Shown piece by piece: positions 26,077-34,161 of a DNA stretch of 44,983 nt. Below the pieces are notes generated by a model. That model was not told where the DNA came from, did not search any database, and saw only the letters and a list, made by a program, of their open reading frames with translations. Where the stretch lies: NCBI GenBank assembly GCA_009838525.1, contig VXRJ01000005.1, positions 1 through 44,983 on the forward strand, read 5' to 3'. This DNA is from Acidobacteriota bacterium (lineage in GTDB: Bacteria; Acidobacteriota; Vicinamibacteria; Vicinamibacterales; UBA8438). The position numbers and the translations under genes are program-made. The number at the start of each line of letters is the position of its first letter. Position 1 is the first letter of the stretch.

Positions 26077-28212
26077 ATGAAGACGCTGGCCATCCGCTCG
26101 ACCGCCATCCTCGCCATAGCCATCATCGCCACTGCCGGGGCGACCGGCGCGCAGGCGCAGACGACCGCGGGAAGCGCCGGCGGTCCGTGGCAGACCTACG
26201 ACACCTCGAACGGCGAGTGGATGAGCTACGCCGGAGACGTCAAGGGGACGAAGTACTCGCCGCTCGACCAGATCGACGCGAGCAACTTCAGTGACCTCGA
26301 GATCGTCTGGGAGTGGACGTCGGTCGACAATTTCGTCAGCCGGACGACGCCCAACGGCGGCGAGTGGTGGGCGCCGCTGGACACCATCGTGGAGGCGCTG
26401 GTCGAAGAAACGCCGAACCTCTACCGGACCAGCCAGCCGCCCAACCCGTCGCGGCTGCAGGTGACTCCGCTGATGGTGGACGGCGTGCTCTATTTCAATA
26501 CCCCGCTCTCGCAGGGCGTCGCCGTCGACGCGTCGAAGGGAGAGACGCTCTGGGTCTTCAATCCGAAGGGCTACGAGGAGGGGACGCCGTCGATGAGCGG
26601 TCCCTGGACGCAGCGCGGCGTCGCCTACTGGACCGACGGCGAGGGTGACGAGCGCATCTTCTGGGGCACTGGCAATGGCTACGTCGTCTGCGTCGAAGCA
26701 AGGATCGGCCGGCCGTGCGCCGATTTCGGACCGAACGGCAGCGGCATGGTCGACGCCATGGTCGGCATCCCGCGGGTCGACCGCGAAGCGCGCGACTACC
26801 TGAACGCGCTCCTCTACTCGATTAACTCGCCGCCGATCGTCGTGCGCGACAAGGTGATCCATGGCTCCCAGATCGCCGACCGGCGCATCACGAAGGAGGC
26901 GCCACCCGGGTGGGTGCGCGCCTGGGACGTCCGGACCGGCGAGCACGCCTGGGACTTCCACACCGTCCCCAACAGCGCCGACGAGTACGGCGTCGACACC
27001 TGGCTGAACGAGTCGTGGCGCTACTCCGGTAACGCCAACGTCTGGTCGATGCTGGCCGGCGACAACGAACTCGGCCACGTCTATCTCCCGACCGGAACGA
27101 CGACGAACGACTACTACGGCGCCGACCGGCCGGGCGACAACCTCTTCTCGGAGTCGATCATCGCGGTCGACGTCGAGACGGGCCAGCGGGTCTGGCACTT
27201 CCAGGCGGTCCATCACGGGCTGTGGGACTACGACTTCCCGACGCACCCGAACCTCGTGGACGTCGTCGTCGACGGCCGGCCGATCAAGGCGCTCGTGCAG
27301 GTGAGCAAACAGGCGTTCGTCTACGCGTTCGATCGGGAGACGGGCGACCCAATCTGGCCGATCGAGGAACGCCCGGTGCCTCAGGAGACGAACATGCCCG
27401 GCGAGGTCCCCGCGCCGACGCAGCCGTTCCCGACGAAGCCGGCGCCGTTCGACTATCAGGGAGTAACGATCGACGACCTGGTCGATTTCACCCCCGAGAT
27501 CCGCGCGATAGCGGAAGAAGTCGTGAGCAACTTCATCATCGGCCCCCTCTTCACGCCGCCAAGCCGTCCCATCGAGGGAGGCACGCAGGGAACCCTGATG
27601 CGCCCGCCCGACTTCGGCGCGGCCGGTTGGGCCGGGGCGGCGGTCGATCCGGAGACCGGATGGCTCTACGTCCCGTCGCGGAACATCGCGGTCGCCATAC
27701 CGCTCTACACACCCGATCCCGCGCTCGGCGCAACCATGCGCTACACGCATGGCGCGCCGGAGCAGCAGCGTCTGGCGCAGATCCGGCAGGGCCAGAACTA
27801 CGAGGCGCGGATGCCCCAGGGGCTGCCGCTCCTGAAGCCGCCCTACTCGCGCATTACGGCAATCGACATGAACACCGGCGAGCACGTCTGGATGGTGCCG
27901 CTCGGCAACGGCGATCGGATCCGGAACCATCCGCGGCTGCGCCACCTCAACCTGCCGCCCCTCGGGGACGGCACGATCGCGGGGCCGGTGCTGACGAAGA
28001 CGCTGCTCATCAGCTCGGTGCCTACCGCGGGGAGCCAGGGCGGACCGGCGCTCGTCGCCTGGGACAAGCAGACGGGCGAGATCCGGGGCGCGGTAGACCT
28101 GCCGGCGGGTCCGGTCGGCACGCCGATGACCTACCTGCTGGATGGCCGCCAGTACATCGCCGTCGCCATCGGCGGCGGGCCGCGCATCGTCGCCTACGCC
28201 CTGCCGGAATAG
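26077..28212 (+). CDS. PQQ-dependent dehydrogenase (quinoprotein glucose/alcohol dehydrogenase type)
   Basis: This 711-residue protein starts at ATG 26077 with a cleavable signal peptide (AILAIAIIATAGATGAQAQ), so it is periplasmic. It has the repeated W-motifs of an eight-bladed PQQ propeller: WMSYAGDVKGTKYSPLDQI, GETLWVFNPKG, TGEHAWDFHTVP, TGQRVWHFQAVHHGLWDYD, TGDPIWPIEE, TGWLYVPSRN and TGEHVWMVPLG. The HHGLWDYDFPTHPNL phrase is characteristic of the membrane-type glucose dehydrogenase group. Neither N-terminal membrane segments nor a C-terminal cytochrome c domain is present, so electrons must go to a separate acceptor. The substrate is not defined. Its last 19 nt overlap the convergent DegT gene. 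Confidence 0.9.
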   Translation: MKTLAIRSTAILAIAIIATAGATGAQAQTTAGSAGGPWQTYDTSNGEWMSYAGDVKGTKYSPLDQIDASNFSDLEIVWEWTSVDNFVSRTTPNGGEWWAPLDTIVEALVEETPNLYRTSQPPNPSRLQVTPLMVDGVLYFNTPLSQGVAVDASKGETLWVFNPKGYEEGTPSMSGPWTQRGVAYWTDGEGDERIFWGTGNGYVVCVEARIGRPCADFGPNGSGMVDAMVGIPRVDREARDYLNALLYSINSPPIVVRDKVIHGSQIADRRITKEAPPGWVRAWDVRTGEHAWDFHTVPNSADEYGVDTWLNESWRYSGNANVWSMLAGDNELGHVYLPTGTTTNDYYGADRPGDNLFSESIIAVDVETGQRVWHFQAVHHGLWDYDFPTHPNLVDVVVDGRPIKALVQVSKQAFVYAFDRETGDPIWPIEERPVPQETNMPGEVPAPTQPFPTKPAPFDYQGVTIDDLVDFTPEIRAIAEEVVSNFIIGPLFTPPSRPIEGGTQGTLMRPPDFGAAGWAGAAVDPETGWLYVPSRNIAVAIPLYTPDPALGATMRYTHGAPEQQRLAQIRQGQNYEARMPQGLPLLKPPYSRITAIDMNTGEHVWMVPLGNGDRIRNHPRLRHLNLPPLGDGTIAGPVLTKTLLISSVPTAGSQGGPALVAWDKQTGEIRGAVDLPAGPVGTPMTYLLDGRQYIAVAIGGGPRIVAYALPE

Positions 28213-29369
28213 AACGCCGCGATCGCCTCGACGACGCGATCCTGCATCGCGACCGTCAGCTCCGGATAGATCGGCAGCGCGAGCGTCCGCGCAGCCGCAG
28301 CCTCGCTCACCGGGAAGTCGCCCTCCCCATGGCCCAGAGCCGCCATGCAGGGCTGGAGGTGAAGCGGAACCGGGTAGTAGACCATCGTCTCAATCTGCTG
28401 ATCGGCCAGGTACGCGCGGAGCTCGTCGCGCCGCGCCGGCACCCGAACCACGTACTGGTGGTACGCATGGTGGTCTCGTCCCCACACCGCCGCCGGGAGG
28501 TCGACGCCCTCCACCGCCGACAGATGTTCGTCGTAGTACGCGGCGCGGGCGCGACGCTGTTCGAGCCAGGCGTCGAGATACGGGAGCTTGGCCGAGAGGA
28601 TTGCCGCCTGCAGTGCGTCGAGACGGAAGTTCCCTCCCACCGTCAGATGCCGGTAGCCGGCGTCCGCGCCATGATTGCGAAGGCGGCGTAGCGCCGCCGC
28701 CAGCGTCGGGCTGTCGGTCGCGACGAGACCGGCGTCCCCCATGGCGCCCAGGTTCTTCGTGGGATAGAACGAATAGCAGCTCGCGGCGGCGGCGGTGGCC
28801 GAGTCGCCGGCCGTGTCCGCGTCCGCCGGCGTTCGGCCGTCCGCCCCCCATGGATACCGTGCGCCCAGCGCCTGCGCGGCATCCTCCACGACCCTCGCGT
28901 CGTGCGCCTCGGCGGTGCGCAGGACAGGCGTCATGTCGGCGCACTGGCCGAACAGGTGAACCGGCAGAATCACCCGCACCTGTTCGCGCCGTTCGGCCTC
29001 GCGCTCAAACCACGCGTCCAGCTCCAGCGGATCGAGGGTGTACGTCCTCGGATCGATGTCGACGAAGGCGGGCCGCGCCCCGACCCGCAGGATGGCGCCG
29101 ACGGTCGCAAAGAACGAGTAGGGCGTGGTCAGCACCACGTCGCCCGGCCCGACGCCAAGCGCCATCAGCGTGACCAGCAGCGCATCGGTGCCGGACGACA
29201 CGCCGACCGCGTGCCCGACGCCGAGACGCTCGGCCATGGCGTGCTCGAAGCCTTCTACCGCCGGGCCGCCGATGTAATGACCGGAATGGACGACGTCACG
29301 GATCGCGCGTTCGACCCGAGGCCGCGTCGTCTCGAGCTGCGCGGCCAGATCGAGAAACGGGACGCGCAT
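28194..29369 (-). CDS. DegT/DnrJ/EryC1/StrS aminotransferase
   Basis: This 391-residue PLP enzyme transfers an amino group to a keto-sugar, as in nucleotide-sugar or O-antigen pathways. The family N-terminus VPFLDLAAQ is present, as are SSGTDALLVTLMALGV, DIDPRTYTLDP, the cofactor-contacting VEDAAQALGA, and the Schiff-base Lys205 in FYPTKNLGAMGD. GGNFRLDALQAAIL and the C-terminal MVYYPVPLHLQP complete the fold. A loop of about 20 residues between DAAQALGARY and the Lys region (DGRTPADADTAGDSAT) is low complexity. No other sugar-nucleotide genes are near. It lies 4 nt after the GNAT gene and may be co-transcribed with it. Confidence 0.9.
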   Translation of the reverse strand: MRVPFLDLAAQLETTRPRVERAIRDVVHSGHYIGGPAVEGFEHAMAERLGVGHAVGVSSGTDALLVTLMALGVGPGDVVLTTPYSFFATVGAILRVGARPAFVDIDPRTYTLDPLELDAWFEREAERREQVRVILPVHLFGQCADMTPVLRTAEAHDARVVEDAAQALGARYPWGADGRTPADADTAGDSATAAAASCYSFYPTKNLGAMGDAGLVATDSPTLAAALRRLRNHGADAGYRHLTVGGNFRLDALQAAILSAKLPYLDAWLEQRRARAAYYDEHLSAVEGVDLPAAVWGRDHHAYHQYVVRVPARRDELRAYLADQQIETMVYYPVPLHLQPCMAALGHGEGDFPVSEAAAARTLALPIYPELTVAMQDRVVEAIAAFYSGRA

Positions 29370-29373
29370 GACG

Positions 29374-29850
29374 TCAGCCGTTCAACTGTTTCGCCATCGG
29401 GATGAAGACGATCCCGTTGACCGTCCGCTCCGCACCCGTCTGGCGGAAGCCCAGCTTCTCGTAGGCCCGCACGCCGAACCGGGAGGAGTTGACCGTCACC
29501 CGGGCCAGATCGGGCTTCGCGTCACGCGCGTCGGCCAGGGCCATGTCCAGCAGGCTGGTGGCGACGCCATGGTGCTGGTACGCCTTGTCCACGAAGAGCA
29601 GGGCAACGTGGTTGTTGTCCCGGATTTCTATCATGCCGACCGGTGAGCCCCCGGCTACCGCGACGCGAACGAAGTGGTTCTTCGTCATCCGCGCCACGAG
29701 GGCGTCGGACGCCGCAAACCGGTGGAACTCGGCAATCCCCTCCCGCCCGTAGTCGGGTGCGATGAACTCGTCGAAAGCCGCGACGATCATCGCCGAGACG
29801 GCCGGCGCCTCGTCCGGCCGCATCGGGCGGTAATCGATCGCGGAACTCAC
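29374..29850 (-). CDS. GNAT-family N-acetyltransferase
   Basis: This 158-residue protein starts at a GTG (29850) overlapping the cytochrome c stop in GTGA. It shows an opening IDYRPMRPDEAPAVSAMI, a central strand VAGGSPVGMIEIRDN, the acetyl-CoA loop region VDKAYQHHGVATSLLDMAL (Q/R-x-x-G-x-A variant), then VNSSRFGVRAYEKLGF, typical of GNAT motif B. Next to the DegT aminotransferase it could acetylate an amino sugar, a pairing known in sugar pathways. That link is only suggested by adjacency. Confidence 0.85.
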   Translation of the reverse strand: MSSAIDYRPMRPDEAPAVSAMIVAAFDEFIAPDYGREGIAEFHRFAASDALVARMTKNHFVRVAVAGGSPVGMIEIRDNNHVALLFVDKAYQHHGVATSLLDMALADARDAKPDLARVTVNSSRFGVRAYEKLGFRQTGAERTVNGIVFIPMAKQLNG

Positions 29851-30269
29851 GGACCAAGACTCCGGAGGTAGTTCACGACATGCCAGATTTGCTCGTCGTT
29901 CATGCGGTTGGCGTAGCCCTGCATGTCGGCCGTGACCCCCTCCTTGATCACGGTGAAGATCTCGCCGTCGGTCTCGCCATGCTTCCAGACGTCGTCGGTG
30001 AAATCCGACGGCACGCCGCCCGCATGGGACATGTCGCCGTCACCCCGCCCGCTGTTGCCGTGGCACTCGCGGCACATGAACACGTAGAGCTGCCGCCCCG
30101 CCGCGCGCGACTCCTGTGTCGCTTCGATCGGGTTGACCAGCGCCTGCGCCTCCGATGATTCCTGCGGCTCGGCGGGCAGGTTATGGGCGGCCAGCGTCAT
30201 GCCGGCCGCGGTGGCCAGAACGGCGGTGAAAACGAACGTCTGGGCTATCGGGTCATTCCTGCGGCGCAT
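29847..30269 (-). CDS. Periplasmic c-type cytochrome, single haem
   Basis: This 140-residue protein has an N-terminal signal/anchor segment (about residues 11-28) and a cytochrome c domain with the haem motif C66-R-E-C69-H70. Met116 (ADMQGYANRM) is the likely axial ligand, and the closing helix DEQIWHVVNYLRSLG is typical of class I cytochromes. It would carry electrons in the periplasm. It overlaps the unknown 178-residue gene by 17 nt and the GNAT gene by 4 nt. Upstream in the same direction is a Tat-exported ThDP enzyme. It is a candidate acceptor for the periplasmic dehydrogenases in this window, but no specific partner can be assigned. Confidence 0.9.
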   Translation of the reverse strand: MRRRNDPIAQTFVFTAVLATAAGMTLAAHNLPAEPQESSEAQALVNPIEATQESRAAGRQLYVFMCRECHGNSGRGDGDMSHAGGVPSDFTDDVWKHGETDGEIFTVIKEGVTADMQGYANRMNDEQIWHVVNYLRSLGP

Positions 30270-30789
30270 CGAAGTTCTCCCACATGTATTCCGGATGATA
30301 TGTCTGCAAATGGACGAACAGCTCGTTCACCAGGTTCACGGCCCGGTTGACCCCGTAGCCATGCTGGGACGGTTTCGCCAACACCTCGACGGTCAGCGCG
30401 CCTCGCCGGATCGAGCATCGCACGCCGGCGCGGCGCGGATCAATGCGCCGATGCGGCGGCAACGCCGGGGACGTGCGGCCCTGGATGAACTTGCGGAGCG
30501 CGGCGGCGAGCGGCGTGCGCGACCCGACGTTCGGCAGCAGGTCGCGGAAGGTGAGCGTGCCGGCCGCCGGATCGTAGAGAAGCGTGAACGGATCCGGGGC
30601 CAGCCACCCGAAGCTGAACTGGAGCCGGCCGCCACGGGCCGGCCGCTCGGCCAGACCACGGAAGACGCCGCGATCGGCGTAGCCTTGCAGGCCGGCCCGT
30701 ACTTCCGCGAGGCCGGCCCTCGCCTCCGCGTTTCCGCGCGCCGTCACCCGCTCCGGCGGTGTGGCCCCGGACGCCCGGCTCCCGCCCAC
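30253..30789 (-). CDS. Unknown protein between ThDP enzyme and cytochrome c
   Basis: I do not recognise this 178-residue protein. It starts at GTG 30789, 12 nt after the ThDP gene stop, and overlaps the cytochrome gene by 17 nt, so it belongs to the same transcript. It has no signal peptide or membrane segment. The middle is beta-rich (LQFSFGWLAPDPFTLLYD, LTFRDLLPNVG), with a basic segment RRIDPRRAGVRCSIRRGAL and a conserved-looking C-terminus NLVNELFVHLQTYHPEYMWENF. Codon usage is like its neighbours and the tight overlaps argue that it is real. A cytoplasmic location is predicted although its neighbours are exported. Confidence 0.65.
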   Translation of the reverse strand: MGGSRASGATPPERVTARGNAEARAGLAEVRAGLQGYADRGVFRGLAERPARGGRLQFSFGWLAPDPFTLLYDPAAGTLTFRDLLPNVGSRTPLAAALRKFIQGRTSPALPPHRRIDPRRAGVRCSIRRGALTVEVLAKPSQHGYGVNRAVNLVNELFVHLQTYHPEYMWENFDAPQE

Positions 30790-30801
30790 GCGCGCCTACG
30801 C

Positions 30802-32751
30802 CTAGTGGTAGTACGACATCACCCCGGGTTCCACCTTGCCGAGGAAACCGGGCGCGTACTGATCGCGCAGCCAGAACTCCTTCTTGGCCTGCACGTTGAT
30901 GACACTTGGCCGGCTCTCGTCGAGGGCCACCTGGTACGCACGCTCCAGGGCCGGACGCATCTCGTCGGCGCGGGTGACGTACTCGCCGTGCGCCCCCAGG
31001 GCCTCGCCCAGCTTGTCGTAGCGCAGGTTCTCCTGGAACAGGTGCACCGGCAGGCCGATCGTGTTGTCCCGCTGGCCCGACCAGGTACCCCACGCGTTGT
31101 TGTTGTAGACGACGATCACGGCGGGGAACCGGTACTTCGACAGCGTCTCCACCTCCATCGCCGTGTAACCGAAGCCGGCGTCGCCGGTTATGGCGATCAC
31201 CGGATGGCCCTCGTAGTCCGCCTGGGCTCCGATGCCGTGGCGGACCGCCGCGGACACGCCGATGGTGTAGCCCACGTCGGGGCCGATCGCGCCGTACTGG
31301 TAGGCGCCGTTGACAATCTGCGCCGGCCGGTGCGCGCGGAGATACCGCCGCGTGTAGCGGGCGATGCCGTAGCCCCCCTGCAGGATGGTGGTGCGGTCGG
31401 CCGGCAGGTTGCCGTGGTGGATGAACTGCGCCAGCTCGCGGGCGATCACCGCCGGATGCACCGCGTCGGTGTAGCCCAGGCCGGTCTGGTAGTACTCCTC
31501 GTTCTCCGCCTCGAACGCGGCCCGCGCGGCGGCCACCTCGGCGACCCACGCTTCGTGCCGCTGGCGCGGCATCTCGGCGGCGAGCGCCTCTAGCGCGGCG
31601 CGTTCGTCGCTTACGATGCCGAGCTCAATCGGCAGGTTGCGGCCAATGTCCTCCGCATCCGGATCGATCCGGATGTAGCGGGCGTCGGGACCGAAGGCGA
31701 ACTCGCCCTGCGTCGGCATGCAGTACTGCCCGGCCAGGAGGACGACGTCCGCGCTCAACAGCGCCTGCGGCGCCGCGTCGGCCGACAGTTCGTGGTCGGC
31801 GGGGAACTGCCCCTTCATGGCACCCGATTCGACCACCGGAATCTGCGCCCGTTCGGCCAGCGCGCGAAGCGCCTCCCAGGCGCGGCTGTAGAGGACGCCG
31901 TTGCTCGACACGATGATCGGCCGCTCGGCGTTGCGCAGCAACTCCACCGCGCGATCTATCGCTCGCGGGTCGGGATGCGGCTTCGTCTCGGTCCGGTACT
32001 TCGTCTTGTCGAAGAAGTACTCCACCTCCGTGGCGTCGTTGAAACGCGCGCGGGAAATCTCGGCCGGGAAGTCGATATGCACGGGCTTCGGCACGCCGCT
32101 CTTGAGCTGGCGGAACGCATAGCCCGCGTACTCCCAGGTGCGCGCCGGGGTGATGAGCCGCTTGCCGTACTTCCTGATCCCCTCGGTCAGCGGCTGCTGG
32201 TACTGATCCTGAATCCCCTGCTCGGTGTCCTCGGCGAAGATCGTCTTGTTGCTCGCGAGCACGAGCACCGGGGAGCGGGCCGAGTTTGCGCAGGAAATGG
32301 CGCAGATCATGTCGGTGAAGCCGGGACCCTCGGTCCCCGACGCGGCGGCCACCTCGCCGGTCGCGCGGCAGAAGGCGTCAGCCGCATGGCACAGCGACCC
32401 CTCGTGCCGGCCCGAGTAGGTCGGGATACCGGTGTCGGCGATAGCGTGCACCACGTCGTAGTTTCCCGGGCAGGTGAAAAGCGCCTTGACGCCCTCCTCC
32501 TTGCAGGCGCGGGCGAACACCTGCGCGCCAGACATCGGGAAGTCCACGGCGGGAAGCGTCGCGCCCTTCGCCGCCTCGAACTCCGCCGGGATGGTGATCG
32601 GCTTGATGTCCTCCTCGGCCGCGAACGCCGTCCGCCCCGCGCCCAACGCCGCCGCCGCACCCGCCCCGCCGAGCGCCGCCTGCCGCATGAACGCACGCCG
32701 TGATTCCGCCGCCGGTTGCCCGGTCCGCTTCTGCCGCCTGCTGGTCTTCAT
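30802..32751 (-). CDS. Tat-exported ThDP-dependent enzyme, oxalyl-CoA decarboxylase / 2-hydroxyacyl-CoA lyase-like
   Basis: This 649-residue protein is organised like acetolactate-synthase-family enzymes: PYR domain, central domain and PP domain. Catalytic Glu117 is in [16 protein letters not shown]. The ThDP/Mg2+ motif is [18 protein letters not shown]...NNN (523-552), with GDA in place of GDG; the GFG-x-x-x-MEVETL phrase resembles oxalyl-CoA decarboxylase and HACL enzymes. The N-terminus is a Tat signal: S-R18-R19-A-F-M, an Ala/Gly-rich hydrophobic stretch and a likely cleavage after AFA (44). ThDP enzymes of this family are normally cytoplasmic, so export is unusual. The ATG at 32751 is preferred because GGAGG lies 5-9 nt upstream; an ATG at 32763 is possible. 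Carbon-carbon lyase or decarboxylase activity is likely; the substrate is unknown. Confidence 0.85.
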   Translation of the reverse strand: MKTSRRQKRTGQPAAESRRAFMRQAALGGAGAAAALGAGRTAFAAEEDIKPITIPAEFEAAKGATLPAVDFPMSGAQVFARACKEEGVKALFTCPGNYDVVHAIADTGIPTYSGRHEGSLCHAADAFCRATGEVAAASGTEGPGFTDMICAISCANSARSPVLVLASNKTIFAEDTEQGIQDQYQQPLTEGIRKYGKRLITPARTWEYAGYAFRQLKSGVPKPVHIDFPAEISRARFNDATEVEYFFDKTKYRTETKPHPDPRAIDRAVELLRNAERPIIVSSNGVLYSRAWEALRALAERAQIPVVESGAMKGQFPADHELSADAAPQALLSADVVLLAGQYCMPTQGEFAFGPDARYIRIDPDAEDIGRNLPIELGIVSDERAALEALAAEMPRQRHEAWVAEVAAARAAFEAENEEYYQTGLGYTDAVHPAVIARELAQFIHHGNLPADRTTILQGGYGIARYTRRYLRAHRPAQIVNGAYQYGAIGPDVGYTIGVSAAVRHGIGAQADYEGHPVIAITGDAGFGYTAMEVETLSKYRFPAVIVVYNNNAWGTWSGQRDNTIGLPVHLFQENLRYDKLGEALGAHGEYVTRADEMRPALERAYQVALDESRPSVINVQAKKEFWLRDQYAPGFLGKVEPGVMSYYH

Positions 32752-32851
32752 GGAACCCTCCATCGGCGGATGCTAATCGCGCCGCCCGCACGTGTCAAAA
32801 AAACCTCCGGCGCGACCGATGGCCGGGGCTGCCGGCAAGCCGCTTCCGTTG

Positions 32852-33655
32852 CTATTCGATGGCGACGGACCGCGGGTCCCGGGCGCAGCGGGCCCCCACA
32901 TTGCTCGTGTGGCTCTCGGCGGAGAACGGAAGACGAACCGAGAGGCGGAGCACTTCCGGGTAGTTGAGCCACGAGGCGCCGCGCATGATGCGGAGATAAC
33001 CGGCGGCGGGCGGTTGCGGATCGGTCACCGGGCCGTCCGGATAGAAGTCGTCTATCCAGCCGTCGACCCACTCCCAGACGTTGCCGACCATGTCATGCAG
33101 GCCGAAGTCGTTCGGCGGGAGCGATCCGACCGGCGCCGTATTGACCCAGATGTCGGGACCGCCGGTAGCGCCACCGCAGCAGGTCAGGTCGCCGAAGTTC
33201 GCGTAGTCGCGCGTGACCTCGTCGCCCCACCAGTAGAGCCGGCCGTCATGCCCGGCGCGCGCGGCGTACTCCCATTCCGCCTCGGTCGGCAGGCGCCCTC
33301 CGGACCAGGCGCAGAAGTCCGCCGCGTCGTCCCACGAGAGGTGGACGGCGGGGTGGTCGTCCGCCTGCGGGAAGTCCGGCTGGACGGGAAGCCCGCGGCC
33401 CGTCGCTTCGGCGAACTGAGCGTACTGCGCGACCGTCACCTCCGTCGCCATCAGGTCGAACTGCGACAGGGTCACCGCGTGGCGTGGATGCTCGCTCTGG
33501 AGGCAGAGCGTATCGCCCGGCACGCAACCCATCTGGAACGTCCCGGCCGGAACCGTCAACCAGGGGAGCTCGATCGGCTGCGCGCCGGCGCCGGACGGCC
33601 CGGCCGCTACGGCGGCGAACCAGACGGCGACGGCCGCCGCACGAATGTGCGTCAT
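32852..33655 (-). CDS. Exported SUMF1/FGE-fold protein lacking the catalytic cysteines
   Basis: This 267-residue protein has a signal peptide (AAAVAVWFAAVAAGPSGAGA). The remainder is a formylglycine-generating-enzyme (SUMF1) fold: LPWLTVPAGTFQMGC, ATEVTVAQYAQFAEATG, PAVHLSWDDAADFCAWSGG, RLPTEAEWEYAARAG, DMVGNVWEWVDGW and RIMRGASWLN. In true FGE the segment after GGS(F/W) carries the copper-binding Cys pair; here it reads ASWLNYPEVLRLSVR with no Cys. Oxidase activity is therefore unlikely, and a binding or structural role is more plausible. The start overlaps the RidA-like stop in ATGA, so the two exported proteins are translated together. Confidence 0.85.
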   Translation of the reverse strand: MTHIRAAAVAVWFAAVAAGPSGAGAQPIELPWLTVPAGTFQMGCVPGDTLCLQSEHPRHAVTLSQFDLMATEVTVAQYAQFAEATGRGLPVQPDFPQADDHPAVHLSWDDAADFCAWSGGRLPTEAEWEYAARAGHDGRLYWWGDEVTRDYANFGDLTCCGGATGGPDIWVNTAPVGSLPPNDFGLHDMVGNVWEWVDGWIDDFYPDGPVTDPQPPAAGYLRIMRGASWLNYPEVLRLSVRLPFSAESHTSNVGARCARDPRSVAIE

Positions 33656-34125
33656 CCCTTTACGGCGATCCCGTTCACCTCGAAGCGCGCACCGAACAAC
33701 AGCGGTCCGGAACCGAGAAACGCGCGCGCCGGTGGATCGTCGTTGAAGTACTCCGTGTAGACCTGATTGAACTCGCCGTAGAGCGAGACGTCGGAACAGA
33801 AGACCTGCACGTTCACGAGGTCGTCCATCGTCATGTCCGCTTCGGCCAGCACCGCCTGGATGCCGTCGAGGATATTCCGCGCCTCCTGCGCCGGCGACGC
33901 GGGCGGACGGCCGGTGTCGGGATCCATCCCCAGCCGGCCGGCCACGTAGAGCGTGTTGCCGACGAGGACGGCATCGCTGAAGGGAGCGGTCGTGGTGCGC
34001 CCCGGCAGGTTGATCGCGCGCGGCGACGAGTCCTGCGTGGCAGTGAGGGTGATGGCGGCGCTCGCCAAGAGGGCGCCGACGACAATCCCGGTGACGAAAA
34101 CAAGTGCGATCCGATGTATCCGCAT
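33652..34125 (-). CDS. Exported or membrane-anchored RidA/YjgF-family protein
   Basis: This 157-residue protein has an N-terminal hydrophobic segment (residues about 6-28, ALVFVTGIVVGALLASAAI) that reads as a signal or anchor, then a RidA domain: SDAVLVGNTLYVAGRLGMDP, QEARNILDGIQAVLAEADMTMDDLVNVQVF and RFEVNGIAVKG. The Arg and Glu positions of the RidA active site appear to be kept (PPARAFL and FEVNGIA). RidA proteins usually deaminate reactive enamine/imine intermediates in the cytoplasm, so an extracytoplasmic member must do something different or act on another substrate. It is coupled by ATGA to the SUMF1-like gene. Confidence 0.83.
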   Translation of the reverse strand: MRIHRIALVFVTGIVVGALLASAAITLTATQDSSPRAINLPGRTTTAPFSDAVLVGNTLYVAGRLGMDPDTGRPPASPAQEARNILDGIQAVLAEADMTMDDLVNVQVFCSDVSLYGEFNQVYTEYFNDDPPARAFLGSGPLLFGARFEVNGIAVKG

Positions 34126-34161
34126 GGTGTCAATCCTCCTCCGAAAGCCGTCGCCGCCGTC

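Noticed and set aside
25705..27945. A 746-codon open frame antisense to the PQQ dehydrogenase
   Set aside because: High-GC shadow frame: no domain motifs and Arg/Asp-rich composition, while the opposite strand encodes a clear PQQ propeller.
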